Translations under genes and position numbers: made by a program
Part shown: in pieces, positions 33,754-42,490 of the stretch
How the letters are laid out: each line of letters starts with the position of its first letter
How positions within the stretch are numbered: position 1 is the first letter of the stretch
Source of the DNA: Scandinavium vulneris_A
GTDB lineage: Bacteria; Pseudomonadota; Gammaproteobacteria; Enterobacterales; Enterobacteriaceae
Reading direction: 5' to 3'
DNA: 64,000 nucleotides
Assembly (NCBI GenBank): GCA_046518185.1
Contig: JBKGRZ010000002.1
Location: 496,001 to 560,000 of the forward strand
The notes under the pieces: generated by a model
Told to the model about the DNA's origin: nothing
Databases searched by the model: none
The model's input: only the letters and a program-made list of their open reading frames with translations

Positions 33754-35325
33754 ATGACACAGGAAAAGTCGTTCAAATCGAAAGCGTGGGAATTTTTTCA
33801 AAGCCTGGGAAAGACCTTCATGTTCCCGGTTTCACTGCTGGCCTTTATGGGCTTGTTACTCGGCGTCGGTAGCTCTGTTACCAGCCCCTCCACCATCAAA
33901 AGTTTTCCTTTCCTGGGTGGCGAACTGACCCAATTGACCTTCGGTTTTATTGCCATGGTCGGCGGCTTCGCGTTTACCTATTTACCGATAATGTTCGCGA
34001 TGGCGATCCCGATGGGCCTCGCCAAACGCAATAAAGCCGTCGGCGCCTTCGCCGGATTTGTCGGCTACATGCTGATGAACATGAGCATCAACTATATTCT
34101 GACCGTCACCCACCAGCTCGCCGATCCTGCGATCATGAAACAGGTGGGTCAGTCGGTCGTGCTCGGTATTCAGACCCTGGAAATGGGTGTGCTGGGCGGG
34201 ATCGTGGTTGGGGTCATCACCTACTTCCTGCACGAACGCTTCCAGGACACCGTGCTGCATGACGCTTTCGCCTTTTTCAGCGGCATCCGCTTTGTGCCGA
34301 TTGTCACTGCCCTGACCCTCTCCCTTGTCGGTTTGTTTATTCCTCTCTTGTGGGAATACGTGGCGTTGGGCATCGCCGGGATTGGTCACCTTATCCAGGG
34401 CACCAGCGTGTTTGGACCGTTCCTGTATGGCGTCGGGGTACTACTGCTCAAACCCTTTGGTCTGCACCACATTCTGCTGGCGATGGTCCGTTTCACGCCA
34501 GCGGGAGGAATGGAAATGGTCAACGGCCAGGAAGTGGCCGGGGCACTGAATATCTTCTATGCGGAGCTTAAAGCGGGTATGCCGTTCAGCCCGCACGTGA
34601 CCGCCTTCCTGTCGCAAGGCTTTATGCCAACCTTTATTTTCGGCCTGCCTGCGGTGGCGTATGCCATTTATCGTACCGCGCGTCCGGAAAACCGTCCGGT
34701 GATCAAAGGGCTGCTGCTCTCTGGCGTGCTGGTCTCGGTCGTGACCGGCATTTCCGAACCGATTGAGTTCCTGTTCCTGTTTATCGCCCCGGCGTTGTAT
34801 GCCTTCCACATTGTGATGTCGGGCCTGGCGCTGATGGTTATGGCAATGCTAGGGGTCACTATCGGCAATACCGACGGCGGTATTCTCGATTTACTGATTT
34901 TCGGCGTGATGCAGGGTCTGTCCACCAAATGGTATTTGCTGTTCCCGGTTGGCGTAGTGTGGTTCGCGGTCTACTTCTTCGTGTTCCGCTGGTACATCCT
35001 CAAGCACGATATTAAAACGCCAGGCCGTGAAGAGGATCCTGACGGAGCATCGCAGGCGGTGGCCGCCAATACCAAAGCACGCGGTAAATCAAAATACGAT
35101 CACGGCCTGATCCTCAGCGCCCTCGGCGGCAAAGAGAACATCGACTCGCTCGATAACTGCATTACCCGTCTGCGCCTGGTGGTGAAGGACATGGGCAAAG
35201 TCGATCAGCAAACGCTGAAGAACGCCGGAGCCTTGTCGGTGGTAGTGCTGGATGCGCACAGCGTGCAGGTGATCATCGGCCCACAGGTTCAGGGCGTAAA
35301 AACGGGCATTGAAGCCTTAATTTAA
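33754..35325 (+). CDS. PTS EIIBC, glucose/maltose (MalX-like) family
   Basis: 523 residues. The IIC channel domain (about 10-420, ten or so hydrophobic spans) contains the glucose-family signature GISEPIEFLFLFIAP and IGNTDGGILDLL; the C-terminal IIB domain (about 445-523) carries the phosphorylated cysteine C469 in SLDNCITRLRL. No IIA domain is present, so it would borrow one, as MalX does from Crr. Similar throughout to E. coli MalX but too divergent to assume the same sugar. It sits between the aga catabolic genes and a MalY-like plus secreted glycosidase gene, so its substrate may be a galactosamine- or galactose-containing glycoside; this is inference. Confidence 0.88.
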   Translation: MTQEKSFKSKAWEFFQSLGKTFMFPVSLLAFMGLLLGVGSSVTSPSTIKSFPFLGGELTQLTFGFIAMVGGFAFTYLPIMFAMAIPMGLAKRNKAVGAFAGFVGYMLMNMSINYILTVTHQLADPAIMKQVGQSVVLGIQTLEMGVLGGIVVGVITYFLHERFQDTVLHDAFAFFSGIRFVPIVTALTLSLVGLFIPLLWEYVALGIAGIGHLIQGTSVFGPFLYGVGVLLLKPFGLHHILLAMVRFTPAGGMEMVNGQEVAGALNIFYAELKAGMPFSPHVTAFLSQGFMPTFIFGLPAVAYAIYRTARPENRPVIKGLLLSGVLVSVVTGISEPIEFLFLFIAPALYAFHIVMSGLALMVMAMLGVTIGNTDGGILDLLIFGVMQGLSTKWYLLFPVGVVWFAVYFFVFRWYILKHDIKTPGREEDPDGASQAVAANTKARGKSKYDHGLILSALGGKENIDSLDNCITRLRLVVKDMGKVDQQTLKNAGALSVVVLDAHSVQVIIGPQVQGVKTGIEALI

Positions 35326-35337
35326 CAGGGGGTTGTT

Positions 35338-36513
35338 GTGTTTGATTTTGACAAAATCATTGAGCGTAAAAGCGATAAATGCCGCAAATGGGATCACGCC
35401 TTCGTGTGCTCGCGCTTTGGCGATGTACCGCAGGACTTTATCCCGCTGTGGATTGCCGATATGGATTTCACCTCCCCCCCGGCGGTGATTGAGGGTTTCA
35501 AGCGCATCGTTGAGCACGGAACCTTTGGCTACACGTGGTCGTTTGATGAATTTTACGCGGCGGTGATCGGCTTCCAGCGTCAACGTCATGCTGTTGAAGT
35601 GGACAAATCGTGGATAACGCTGACCTACGGCACCGTCTCCACGTTGCATTATACGGTGCAGGCATTTTGCCAGCCTGGCGACAGCGTGATGATGAATACG
35701 CCGGTCTACGATCCGTTTGCGATGGCGACCGAACGTCAGGGAGTGCAGGTGCTCGCCAATCCGCTACGGGTAACAGACAACCGATATCAGCTCGATCTCG
35801 ACCTGACTGAACACCTGCTAAAAACTCACCGGCCAAAGCTGTGGTTCTTCTGTTCACCGCACAACCCGTCCGGGCGAATATGGCGGGCGGATGAGATTCG
35901 CCAGGTGTCGGATTTATGCCAGCGCTACGGCGTGATTCTGGTGGTCGATGAAGTGCATGCCGAACATATTCTCGACGGTAAATTCGTGAGTTGCCTGACG
36001 TCGGGCTGTGCGGCACAGGACAATTTGATTGTCCTGACCTCGCCGAATAAAGCCTTTAATCTTGGCGGGCTGAAAACTTCTTATTCGATCATTCCCGACA
36101 GCGCCCTCAGACAGCGTTTCCGCCAGACGCTTGAGAAGAACTCAATAACCTCACCCAACATATTTGGCATATGGGGCATCATTTTCGCCTATCAGCAAGG
36201 GCTGGCGTGGCTCGACGAACTCAACGGTTATCTGCACGGGAACGCGCGCTATCTGGCGGATGCCATTCAAACCCACTTCCCGCACTGGAAAATGATGGCC
36301 CCGGAGTCTTCCTATCTGGCGTGGATTGACGTTAGCGCCGATGCGCACAGCGCCACCGAGCTCACCAACCACTTCGCCCAGCAGGCGGGCGTAGTCATTG
36401 AGGATGGCAGCCACTACGTCCAGGACGGACAAAACTACCTGCGAATTAACTTTGGCACCCAGCGTTACTGGCTGGAGCAGGCTATCGACAGAATGCAGAA
36501 ACACTATTCATAA
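35338..36513 (+). CDS. MalY/PatB-like PLP-dependent aminotransferase-fold enzyme (probable C-S beta-lyase)
   Basis: 391 residues from GTG with an AGGGGG box, 12 bp after the PTS gene. Class I/II fold with all PLP residues: CSPHNPSGR (Asn 176), VVDEVHAE (Asp 204) and the Schiff-base lysine K238 in LTSPNKAFNLGG. MalY/PatB enzymes are cystathionine-type beta-lyases; E. coli MalY also represses MalT by direct binding. The malX-malY pairing of E. coli is reproduced here in another setting, but with only moderate similarity. Substrate unknown; it could be a true lyase for an amino-acid conjugate or a regulatory protein. Confidence 0.82.
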   Translation: MFDFDKIIERKSDKCRKWDHAFVCSRFGDVPQDFIPLWIADMDFTSPPAVIEGFKRIVEHGTFGYTWSFDEFYAAVIGFQRQRHAVEVDKSWITLTYGTVSTLHYTVQAFCQPGDSVMMNTPVYDPFAMATERQGVQVLANPLRVTDNRYQLDLDLTEHLLKTHRPKLWFFCSPHNPSGRIWRADEIRQVSDLCQRYGVILVVDEVHAEHILDGKFVSCLTSGCAAQDNLIVLTSPNKAFNLGGLKTSYSIIPDSALRQRFRQTLEKNSITSPNIFGIWGIIFAYQQGLAWLDELNGYLHGNARYLADAIQTHFPHWKMMAPESSYLAWIDVSADAHSATELTNHFAQQAGVVIEDGSHYVQDGQNYLRINFGTQRYWLEQAIDRMQKHYS

Positions 36514-36529
36514 CAAGGACCTCACCCTA

Positions 36530-38419
36530 ATGAAAAAAGTGCTCAATGTTTCGTTACTGGCGTTACTGGTTTCCAATAGTGCGTTGGCCGCCAATTACGC
36601 GGTGCAGAATGATAATTTTAGCGTGTCGTTTGACGATGCGAATTCGGCGCTGGTGCTGAAAGATACCCAGTCCGATCGCCAGTTGTCGCCACAGGAACTT
36701 TTCTTCCTGACGCTGCCGGATGAGACGGTCATCCATACCGCAGACTTTAAGGTGAAGCATGTTGAGAAACGGGACAATGCGATTGTCATTGATTACACGC
36801 ATCCCGATTTCAACGTCACCGTGACGGTGAACCTGGTCAAAGGGAAATACGCCAGCATTGATTACACGCTCGCCGCAGTCGGTAAGGCCCGAGACGTCGC
36901 CAAAATCACCTTCTTCCCGACTAAAAAACAGGCGCAGGCACCTTACGTTGACGGGGCGATTAACAGCTCGCCGATTATTGCCGATTCGTTTTTCATCCTA
37001 CCGGACAAGCCTATCGTCAATACGTACGCCTATGAGGCCACCACCAATCTTAACGTCGAGCTGAAAACCCCCATTCAGCCAGAAACGCCGGTCAGCTATA
37101 CCACCTGGTTTGGCACCTTCCCGGAAACCAATCAGCTGCGCCGCAGCGTGAATCAGTTTATTGATGCCGTGCGCCCTCGCCCGTATAAGCCCTATCTGCA
37201 TTACAACAGCTGGATGGACATCGGCTTTTTCACCACCTACACCGAGCAGGATGTATTAGGTCGTATGGATGAGTGGAACAAGGAGTTCATTACCGGGCGA
37301 GACGTGGCACTGGATGCGTTTCTACTGGATGACGGCTGGGACGATCGCACCGGTCGATGGCTGTTTGGCCCGGCCTTTAGCCACGGTTTTGGCACCGTGC
37401 GTGAAAAAGCCGATAGCCTGCACAGTTCGGTGGGATTATGGCTGTCGCCGTGGGGCGGCTATAACAAGCCGCGTGATATCCGCGTATCGCACGCCAAAGA
37501 ATATGGCTTTGAAACCGTCGACGGGAAATTCGCCCTCTCCGGCCCGCGCTATTTCGATAACTTCAACGCACAGATCATTAAGCTGATTAAGAACGAGCAC
37601 ATTACCTCCTTCAAACTGGACGGGATGGGCAACGCTAACTCGCACATTAAAGGCAGCAAGTTCGCCTCCGATTTCGATGCCTCCATCGCCCTGCTGCATA
37701 ACATGCGCGAAGCCGACAATAATCTATTTATCAACCTGACGACGGGCACCGATGCCAGCCCATCGTGGTTGTTCTACGCCGATTCCATTTGGCGGCAGGG
37801 AGACGACATAAACCTGTACGGCCCGGGCACACCGGTACAGCAGTGGATGACCTATCGCGACGCGGAAACCTACCGCTCAATTGTGCGTAAAGGCCCGCTG
37901 TTCCCGCTGAACTCGTTGATGTATCACGGCATCGTCAGTGCAGAGCATGCGTATTACGGGTTGGAGAAAGTACAGACCGACAGCGATTTTGCCGATCAGG
38001 TCTGGAGTTATTTCGCCACAGGCACCCAGTTGCAGGAGTTGTACATCACACCTTCGATGCTGAATAAAGCCAAGTGGGACACGCTGGCACAGGCGGCGAA
38101 ATGGTCTCGGGAGAATGCCACGGTGTTGGTTGATACACACTGGGTCGGCGGCGATCCAACGGCGCTGGAGGTTTACGGCTGGGCGTCATGGGCAAAAGAC
38201 AAAGCGATTCTGGGCCTGCGCAACCCGTCTGATAAGCCTCAGACCTACTACCTGAACCTGGCGAAAGACTTTGAAATCCCGCAGGGCGAGGCCACGCATT
38301 TCACGATGAAAGCGGTATATGGCAGCAATGAGACCATTCCGGCGGATTACAAAGACGCTGTGGCGGTGACCTTGCAACCACTGGAAACGCTGGTGTTTGA
38401 AGCTACGCCGGTCAAATAA
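36530..38419 (+). CDS. Secreted glycoside hydrolase of the GH27/GH36 (alpha-galactosidase/alpha-N-acetylgalactosaminidase) superfamily
   Basis: 629 residues with a typical signal peptide (MKKVLNVSLLALLVSNSALA), so periplasmic or exported. An N-terminal beta-sandwich (about 21-215) precedes a TIM barrel with the clan GH-D landmarks: HYNSWMD (225), LLDDGWDD (265-272), VGLWLSPWGG (301), the nucleophile-type aspartate D364 in FKLDGMGN, and an acid/base-type aspartate in WRQGDD (421-426). A C-terminal beta domain follows. Such proteins are often database-labelled 'enterotoxin' without evidence I can see here. Starts 16 bp after the MalY-like gene. Family membership is my reading of motifs; the substrate is not established. 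Confidence 0.75.
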   Translation: MKKVLNVSLLALLVSNSALAANYAVQNDNFSVSFDDANSALVLKDTQSDRQLSPQELFFLTLPDETVIHTADFKVKHVEKRDNAIVIDYTHPDFNVTVTVNLVKGKYASIDYTLAAVGKARDVAKITFFPTKKQAQAPYVDGAINSSPIIADSFFILPDKPIVNTYAYEATTNLNVELKTPIQPETPVSYTTWFGTFPETNQLRRSVNQFIDAVRPRPYKPYLHYNSWMDIGFFTTYTEQDVLGRMDEWNKEFITGRDVALDAFLLDDGWDDRTGRWLFGPAFSHGFGTVREKADSLHSSVGLWLSPWGGYNKPRDIRVSHAKEYGFETVDGKFALSGPRYFDNFNAQIIKLIKNEHITSFKLDGMGNANSHIKGSKFASDFDASIALLHNMREADNNLFINLTTGTDASPSWLFYADSIWRQGDDINLYGPGTPVQQWMTYRDAETYRSIVRKGPLFPLNSLMYHGIVSAEHAYYGLEKVQTDSDFADQVWSYFATGTQLQELYITPSMLNKAKWDTLAQAAKWSRENATVLVDTHWVGGDPTALEVYGWASWAKDKAILGLRNPSDKPQTYYLNLAKDFEIPQGEATHFTMKAVYGSNETIPADYKDAVAVTLQPLETLVFEATPVK

Positions 38420-38424
38420 ACCTA

Positions 38425-38456
38425 TTGGCCCGGGAGTTTTCAGGGCCAATTTTATT
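38425..38456. terminator. Terminator between the glycosidase gene and fic
   Basis: TTGGCCC (38425-38431) and GGGCCAA (38443-38449) with TTTTATT after it on the plus strand; it overlaps the fic stop codon and probably acts for both convergent genes. Confidence 0.85.
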
Positions 38457-39453
38457 CAGCCTGCCAGCGCCCGCCTTTTGTCGGGCCGACCCGGCGTAAT
38501 CTTTTTTTCTGCTGGAGTGACCTGATATCCCTCTCTACCGTCCTCGGCGAAATAGCGAACTGCTGAGCTATTTCAGCAGTAGTCAAAATTGGGTTTGCCT
38601 TCAAAAGAAGCCACAACTTATGCTCTCTATCTGAAAGTGTTATCTGATTTTCTTCCGCCATTTCTTCCGCCATTTCTTCCGCCACAGCCGTCTGATGGGC
38701 AAGCCCTTCACGCAATGCTTCAAGCATATTTTCCAGCATGAATTCAATAAACAATGTGCAATCACTGGCTTTGTCACATTGGCCGAGGATCTGGTAATAC
38801 CGTGCTTGTTGGTAGTGGATCAACGTTTCAACCGGGAGCCAGGCGAGTTCGCTTCTCCACTGACTCAGGATAAGTGTTTGCCACAAACGCCCCATACGTC
38901 CGTTGCCGTCAGCAAACGGGTGGATAAATTCGAATTCATAATGAAAAACTGAGCTCGCGATCAGCGGGTGAATTTCAGTGGCTTTGAGCCAAAAGAGAAG
39001 ATCGGTGAGCAGACGGGAAAGCTGTGAGGCTGGCGGTGCCATATGCACCAGTTTTTTTCCACGATAAACACCCACATCTCCTCGCCTTAGCTGGCCTGGG
39101 TTATCAACAAGGCCAGCCATCAGCAAACGGTGTGCGCTCTGTAAATCATTCAGCCGCCAGGCCTTCCATCCCAACATTTTTTCATAAGCCAGGATGGCAT
39201 TGCGTACCTCCTGAATCTCTTTTTCGGGTGCCAGCACGCGCTTACCATCCATGATGGCCGTCACTTGGTCGGTGGTCAGCGAGTTATGCTCAATCGCCAA
39301 CGAGGCCTGAATAGTACGGATGCGGTTTTCTTTGCGCAGCAGTGGCGAGGCGCGCCCGGATTGAGCCGCCCAATGCCCCATTAATTCGCCAATATCTACA
39401 ATCTTATTGAGCATTAATGGCGTTATGGTGAAAGGTGGCTGATAGCGGCTCAA
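38452..39453 (-). CDS. Fic-domain protein with C-terminal DNA-binding domain
   Basis: 333 residues. The Fic core has the complete active motif HPFADGNGRMGR (178-189), with catalytic H178, so AMPylation or related NMP transfer is possible. An N-terminal SLAIEHN (51-57) is the place where the inhibitory helix of class II Fic proteins lies. The C-terminus (about 284-320) is a winged helix of DeoR/HTH_11 type (TTAEIAQQFAISPRTVERDIRSLQ). Start: TTG at 39453, because a GGGGAG site lies 7 nt upstream and the only nearby ATG is out of frame. Its start is 4 bp after the rsmI stop, so it is cotranscribed with rsmI. A 12-bp triplet repeat encodes AEE-MAEE-MAEE in the linker. Absent from K-12 at this site, where fimbrial yraHIJK lie. 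Confidence 0.88.
   Translation of the reverse strand: MSRYQPPFTITPLMLNKIVDIGELMGHWAAQSGRASPLLRKENRIRTIQASLAIEHNSLTTDQVTAIMDGKRVLAPEKEIQEVRNAILAYEKMLGWKAWRLNDLQSAHRLLMAGLVDNPGQLRRGDVGVYRGKKLVHMAPPASQLSRLLTDLLFWLKATEIHPLIASSVFHYEFEFIHPFADGNGRMGRLWQTLILSQWRSELAWLPVETLIHYQQARYYQILGQCDKASDCTLFIEFMLENMLEALREGLAHQTAVAEEMAEEMAEENQITLSDREHKLWLLLKANPILTTAEIAQQFAISPRTVERDIRSLQQKKRLRRVGPTKGGRWQAE
38649..38684. repeat. Three 12-bp tandem repeats inside fic
   Basis: Three exact copies of TTTCTTCCGCCA. Gain or loss of a unit keeps frame and changes the length of the acidic linker between Fic core and helix-turn-helix by four residues. Confidence 0.95.
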
Positions 39454-39457
39454 AACA

Positions 39458-40324
39458 TCACTCCCCTTGCTGCTCCAGGGCGTGCTTGTACAGCGCGTTT
39501 TTCTTCACGCCGTGGATTTCGGCGGCGAGGGCGGCGGCTTTCTTGAGGGGCAGTTCGGCTTGCAACAGGGCTAGGGTGCGCAGGGCTTCAGCGGGCAGCG
39601 CATCGTCGCTCTGCACTTTGAAACCTTCGACGATCAGCACCATTTCGCCTTTGCGACGGTTTTCGTCTTCTTTTACCCACGCCAGCAGTTCACCGACCGG
39701 CGCACCGGTGATGGTTTCCCAGGTTTTGGTCAGTTCGCGGGCCAGTACCACGTAGCGCGATTCGCCGAGGACGGCGGTGATGTCTTCCAGGCTTTCCAGC
39801 AGACGGTGCGTGGATTCGTAGAAAATCAGGGTACGCGGTTCGTTTTCCAGGGCGCGTAACGCATCCCGGCGACCCTTCGACTTCGCGGGCAGAAAACCTT
39901 CATAGCAGAATTTATCGGACGGCAGTCCTGCCGCACTCAGCGCCGCGATAGCCGCACACGGGCCTGGGAGCGGCACCACGCGGATCCCTGCTTCACGGCA
40001 GGTACGCACCAGGTGATAGCCCGGATCGTTGATTAGCGGCGTTCCGGCATCGGAAACCAGCGCGATGTTTTGCCCTTCTTTCAGCTTCGCCAGCAGGGTT
40101 TCGGCTTTTTGCTGCTCGTTATGGTCGTGCAGGGCAAACATACGGGCATTAATGGCAAAATGCTGGAGCAATAAACCGGTATGACGCGTGTCTTCCGCGG
40201 CAATGAGATCAACAGCTTGCAGCACTTCCAGCGCACGTTGGGTGATGTCGCCAAGATTACCGATTGGCGTGGGCACTATATAGAGCTGACCCTGAGAATT
40301 GTCCGCTGTTTCGCGTTGTTTCAT
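39458..40324 (-). CDS. rsmI: 16S rRNA 2'-O-ribose C1402 methyltransferase RsmI
   Basis: 288 residues of the tetrapyrrole methylase-like family: LYIVPTPIGNLGDIT, the SAM-site VSDAGTPLINDPGYHLV and PLPGPCAAIAALSAAGL. Methylates the ribose of C1402 in 16S rRNA, acting with RsmH. Divergent from lpoA (63-bp gap), as in E. coli. Read-through into fic is likely. Confidence 0.97.
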   Translation of the reverse strand: MKQRETADNSQGQLYIVPTPIGNLGDITQRALEVLQAVDLIAAEDTRHTGLLLQHFAINARMFALHDHNEQQKAETLLAKLKEGQNIALVSDAGTPLINDPGYHLVRTCREAGIRVVPLPGPCAAIAALSAAGLPSDKFCYEGFLPAKSKGRRDALRALENEPRTLIFYESTHRLLESLEDITAVLGESRYVVLARELTKTWETITGAPVGELLAWVKEDENRRKGEMVLIVEGFKVQSDDALPAEALRTLALLQAELPLKKAAALAAEIHGVKKNALYKHALEQQGE

Positions 40325-40387
40325 TGTTTAGTCCGTATTGCCGATTTAATATTGAGCATTGAGCTAAAAAAATATCACTGGATACGT

Positions 40388-42490
40388 ATGGTACCGTCAA
40401 CATTTCTTCGTTCTAAAGCCGCGCGCTGTCTGCCTGTTATGCTGGCTGCGTTACTTTTTGCCGGCTGTGGCACCCAGCAAAGCGCAGACCAGAGTGTCGC
40501 GCACCTCGAAGGCAGCGCGCAGGCCGATTCCGGTTACTACCTGCAGCAGATGCAGCAAAGTTCAGATGATAGCAAGACCAACTGGCAATTACTCGCCATT
40601 CGTGCACTGCTGAAAGAAGGCCAGAGCCAGCAGGCGCTGGAACTCTACGGTCAACTGCCTCAGGATTTGACCGCTTCTCAGCGTAAAGAACAGTCGCTGC
40701 TGGACGTAGAAATCAAGCTGTCGCAGAAAGATTTTGCCGGGGCGCAGGCGCTACTCGCTAACGTTGAGGTCGCCGACCTCGATAGCAATCAGCAGGCCCG
40801 TTATTGGCAGGATGTGATTGTGGCGATGAACGGCCAGCCGTCGCTGCCGCTGCTGCGCGCCCTGATTGCGCAGGAACCGCTGCTGACCGCGCCGCAAGAT
40901 AAACAGAAAAATATCGATGCCACCTGGCAGGCGCTGTCCTCAATGACCAAAGATCAGGCCAACACGCTGGTGATCAACGCTGATGAAAACGTCTTACAGG
41001 GCTGGCTGGATCTGCAACGTGTCTGGTTCGATAACCGCAACGATCCGGACATGATGAAAGCCGGGATCCAGGACTGGAAAACGCGCTATCCGCAGAACCC
41101 GGGGGCGAAAATGCTGCCGACTCAGTTAGTCAACGTGCAGAGCTTTAAACCCGCGTCCACGGCAAAAATTGCCCTTCTGCTGCCGTTGAACGGCCAGGCC
41201 GCAGTCTTCGGACGCACCATTCAGCAAGGTTTTGAAGCCGCGAAAAATGGCAGCGCAGGTGCGGTAAGCGGCAGCGCTGTGCCGGAACAAACTGCCCAGG
41301 CGGCAACCGTGCAGGACAATACTGTCGTCAGCCCGTCTGAGGCTGAAATCAACGACCTGACCGCCACCAGCCAGCCTGCGGTCGGCACGCAGGCCCAGCC
41401 GGTGACTGCGCCTCAGCAAACTGAAACGCCTACGGCCACACAGCCGGTGAGCGCAGATGACAGCAGTTCTGTGCAGCCTGCGGCTCAGCCCGCTGTCGCC
41501 GCCGTTCCCGCCAGTCCCTCGGCTAACGTGAAGGTTTACGACACCACCGCCGCCCCTCTGGATCAAATCCTGAATCAGGCGCAGCAGGACGGCGTGTCCC
41601 TGGTCGTGGGCCCTCTGCTTAAGCCGGACGTAGAGTCACTGGTTAAGAGCAACACCAGCCTGAACGTACTGGCGCTCAACCAACCAGAAAACGTGCAGAA
41701 TAAAGCTAACGTCTGCTATTTCGCGCTCTCCCCGGAAGATGAGGCCCGCGATGCGGCGCACCATATTCACGATCAGGGTAAGCAGGCTCCGCTGGTGCTG
41801 ATCCCGCGCAATGGATTCGGCGATCGCGTGGCGAACGCCTTTGCGCAAGAGTGGCAGAAACTCGGCGGGGGTGTGGTGCTGGAACAGAAATTTGGTTCAG
41901 TGAATGAGCTGCGTGGTAACGTCAATGGCGGAGGCGGGATCGCCCTGACCGGTAGCCCAATCAGCGCCAGCCTGCCGCAGCAGGAAGCCGTCACGATTGG
42001 CGGCCTGACTATCCCGGCGCCACCGAGCGAAGCGCAAATCTCCGGCGGCGGTAAAGTCGATGCGGCCTATATTGTCGCCACCCCGGAAGAGATAGCCTAC
42101 ATCAAACCGATGATTGCGATGCGCAACGGCAGCCAGAGTGGCGCGACCCTTTATGCAAGTTCACGTAGTGCGCAAGGGACCGCAGGCCCGGATTTCCGTC
42201 TCGAAATGGACGGACTGCAGTTCAGCGAAATCCCTATGCTGGCGGGCAGCAATCCGGCCCTGATGCAGCAGGCGCTGAGCGCGGTGCGTAACGATTATTC
42301 GCTGGCGCGGCTGTATGCCATGGGCGTGGATGCCTGGACGCTGGCGAATCACTTCTCTCAGATGCGTCAGGTGCCAGGCTTTGAACTGAACGGCAACACT
42401 GGCGATCTGACCGCCACTCAGGATTGTGTGATCAACAGGAAGTTGTCATGGCTCAAATACCAGCAGGGACAGATGGTTGCAGCAAACTAA
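40388..42490 (+). CDS. lpoA: LpoA, outer-membrane lipoprotein activator of PBP1a
   Basis: 700 residues against 678 in E. coli. Lipoprotein signal with lipobox LFAGC (C27), an N-terminal TPR-like helical domain (about 30-255) and a C-terminal periplasmic-binding-protein-like domain that stimulates penicillin-binding protein 1a. The two halves of the C-domain are interrupted by an Ala/Gln/Pro/Thr-rich low-complexity stretch (about 285-395), longer than in E. coli. The start at 40388 (MVPSTFLRS) is set by homology. Overlaps yraN by 43 bp. Confidence 0.96.
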   Translation: MVPSTFLRSKAARCLPVMLAALLFAGCGTQQSADQSVAHLEGSAQADSGYYLQQMQQSSDDSKTNWQLLAIRALLKEGQSQQALELYGQLPQDLTASQRKEQSLLDVEIKLSQKDFAGAQALLANVEVADLDSNQQARYWQDVIVAMNGQPSLPLLRALIAQEPLLTAPQDKQKNIDATWQALSSMTKDQANTLVINADENVLQGWLDLQRVWFDNRNDPDMMKAGIQDWKTRYPQNPGAKMLPTQLVNVQSFKPASTAKIALLLPLNGQAAVFGRTIQQGFEAAKNGSAGAVSGSAVPEQTAQAATVQDNTVVSPSEAEINDLTATSQPAVGTQAQPVTAPQQTETPTATQPVSADDSSSVQPAAQPAVAAVPASPSANVKVYDTTAAPLDQILNQAQQDGVSLVVGPLLKPDVESLVKSNTSLNVLALNQPENVQNKANVCYFALSPEDEARDAAHHIHDQGKQAPLVLIPRNGFGDRVANAFAQEWQKLGGGVVLEQKFGSVNELRGNVNGGGGIALTGSPISASLPQQEAVTIGGLTIPAPPSEAQISGGGKVDAAYIVATPEEIAYIKPMIAMRNGSQSGATLYASSRSAQGTAGPDFRLEMDGLQFSEIPMLAGSNPALMQQALSAVRNDYSLARLYAMGVDAWTLANHFSQMRQVPGFELNGNTGDLTATQDCVINRKLSWLKYQQGQMVAAN

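Noticed and set aside
36398..36529. N-terminal extension of the glycosidase reading back into the MalY-like gene
   Set aside because: The ATG at 36530 begins a typical signal peptide; the extension overlaps conserved MalY-like codons.
36530..38419. Toxin ('enterotoxin') reading of the secreted protein
   Set aside because: The sequence shows a glycosidase-type TIM barrel with GH-D-like aspartates and no recognisable toxin domain, so I do not call it a toxin.
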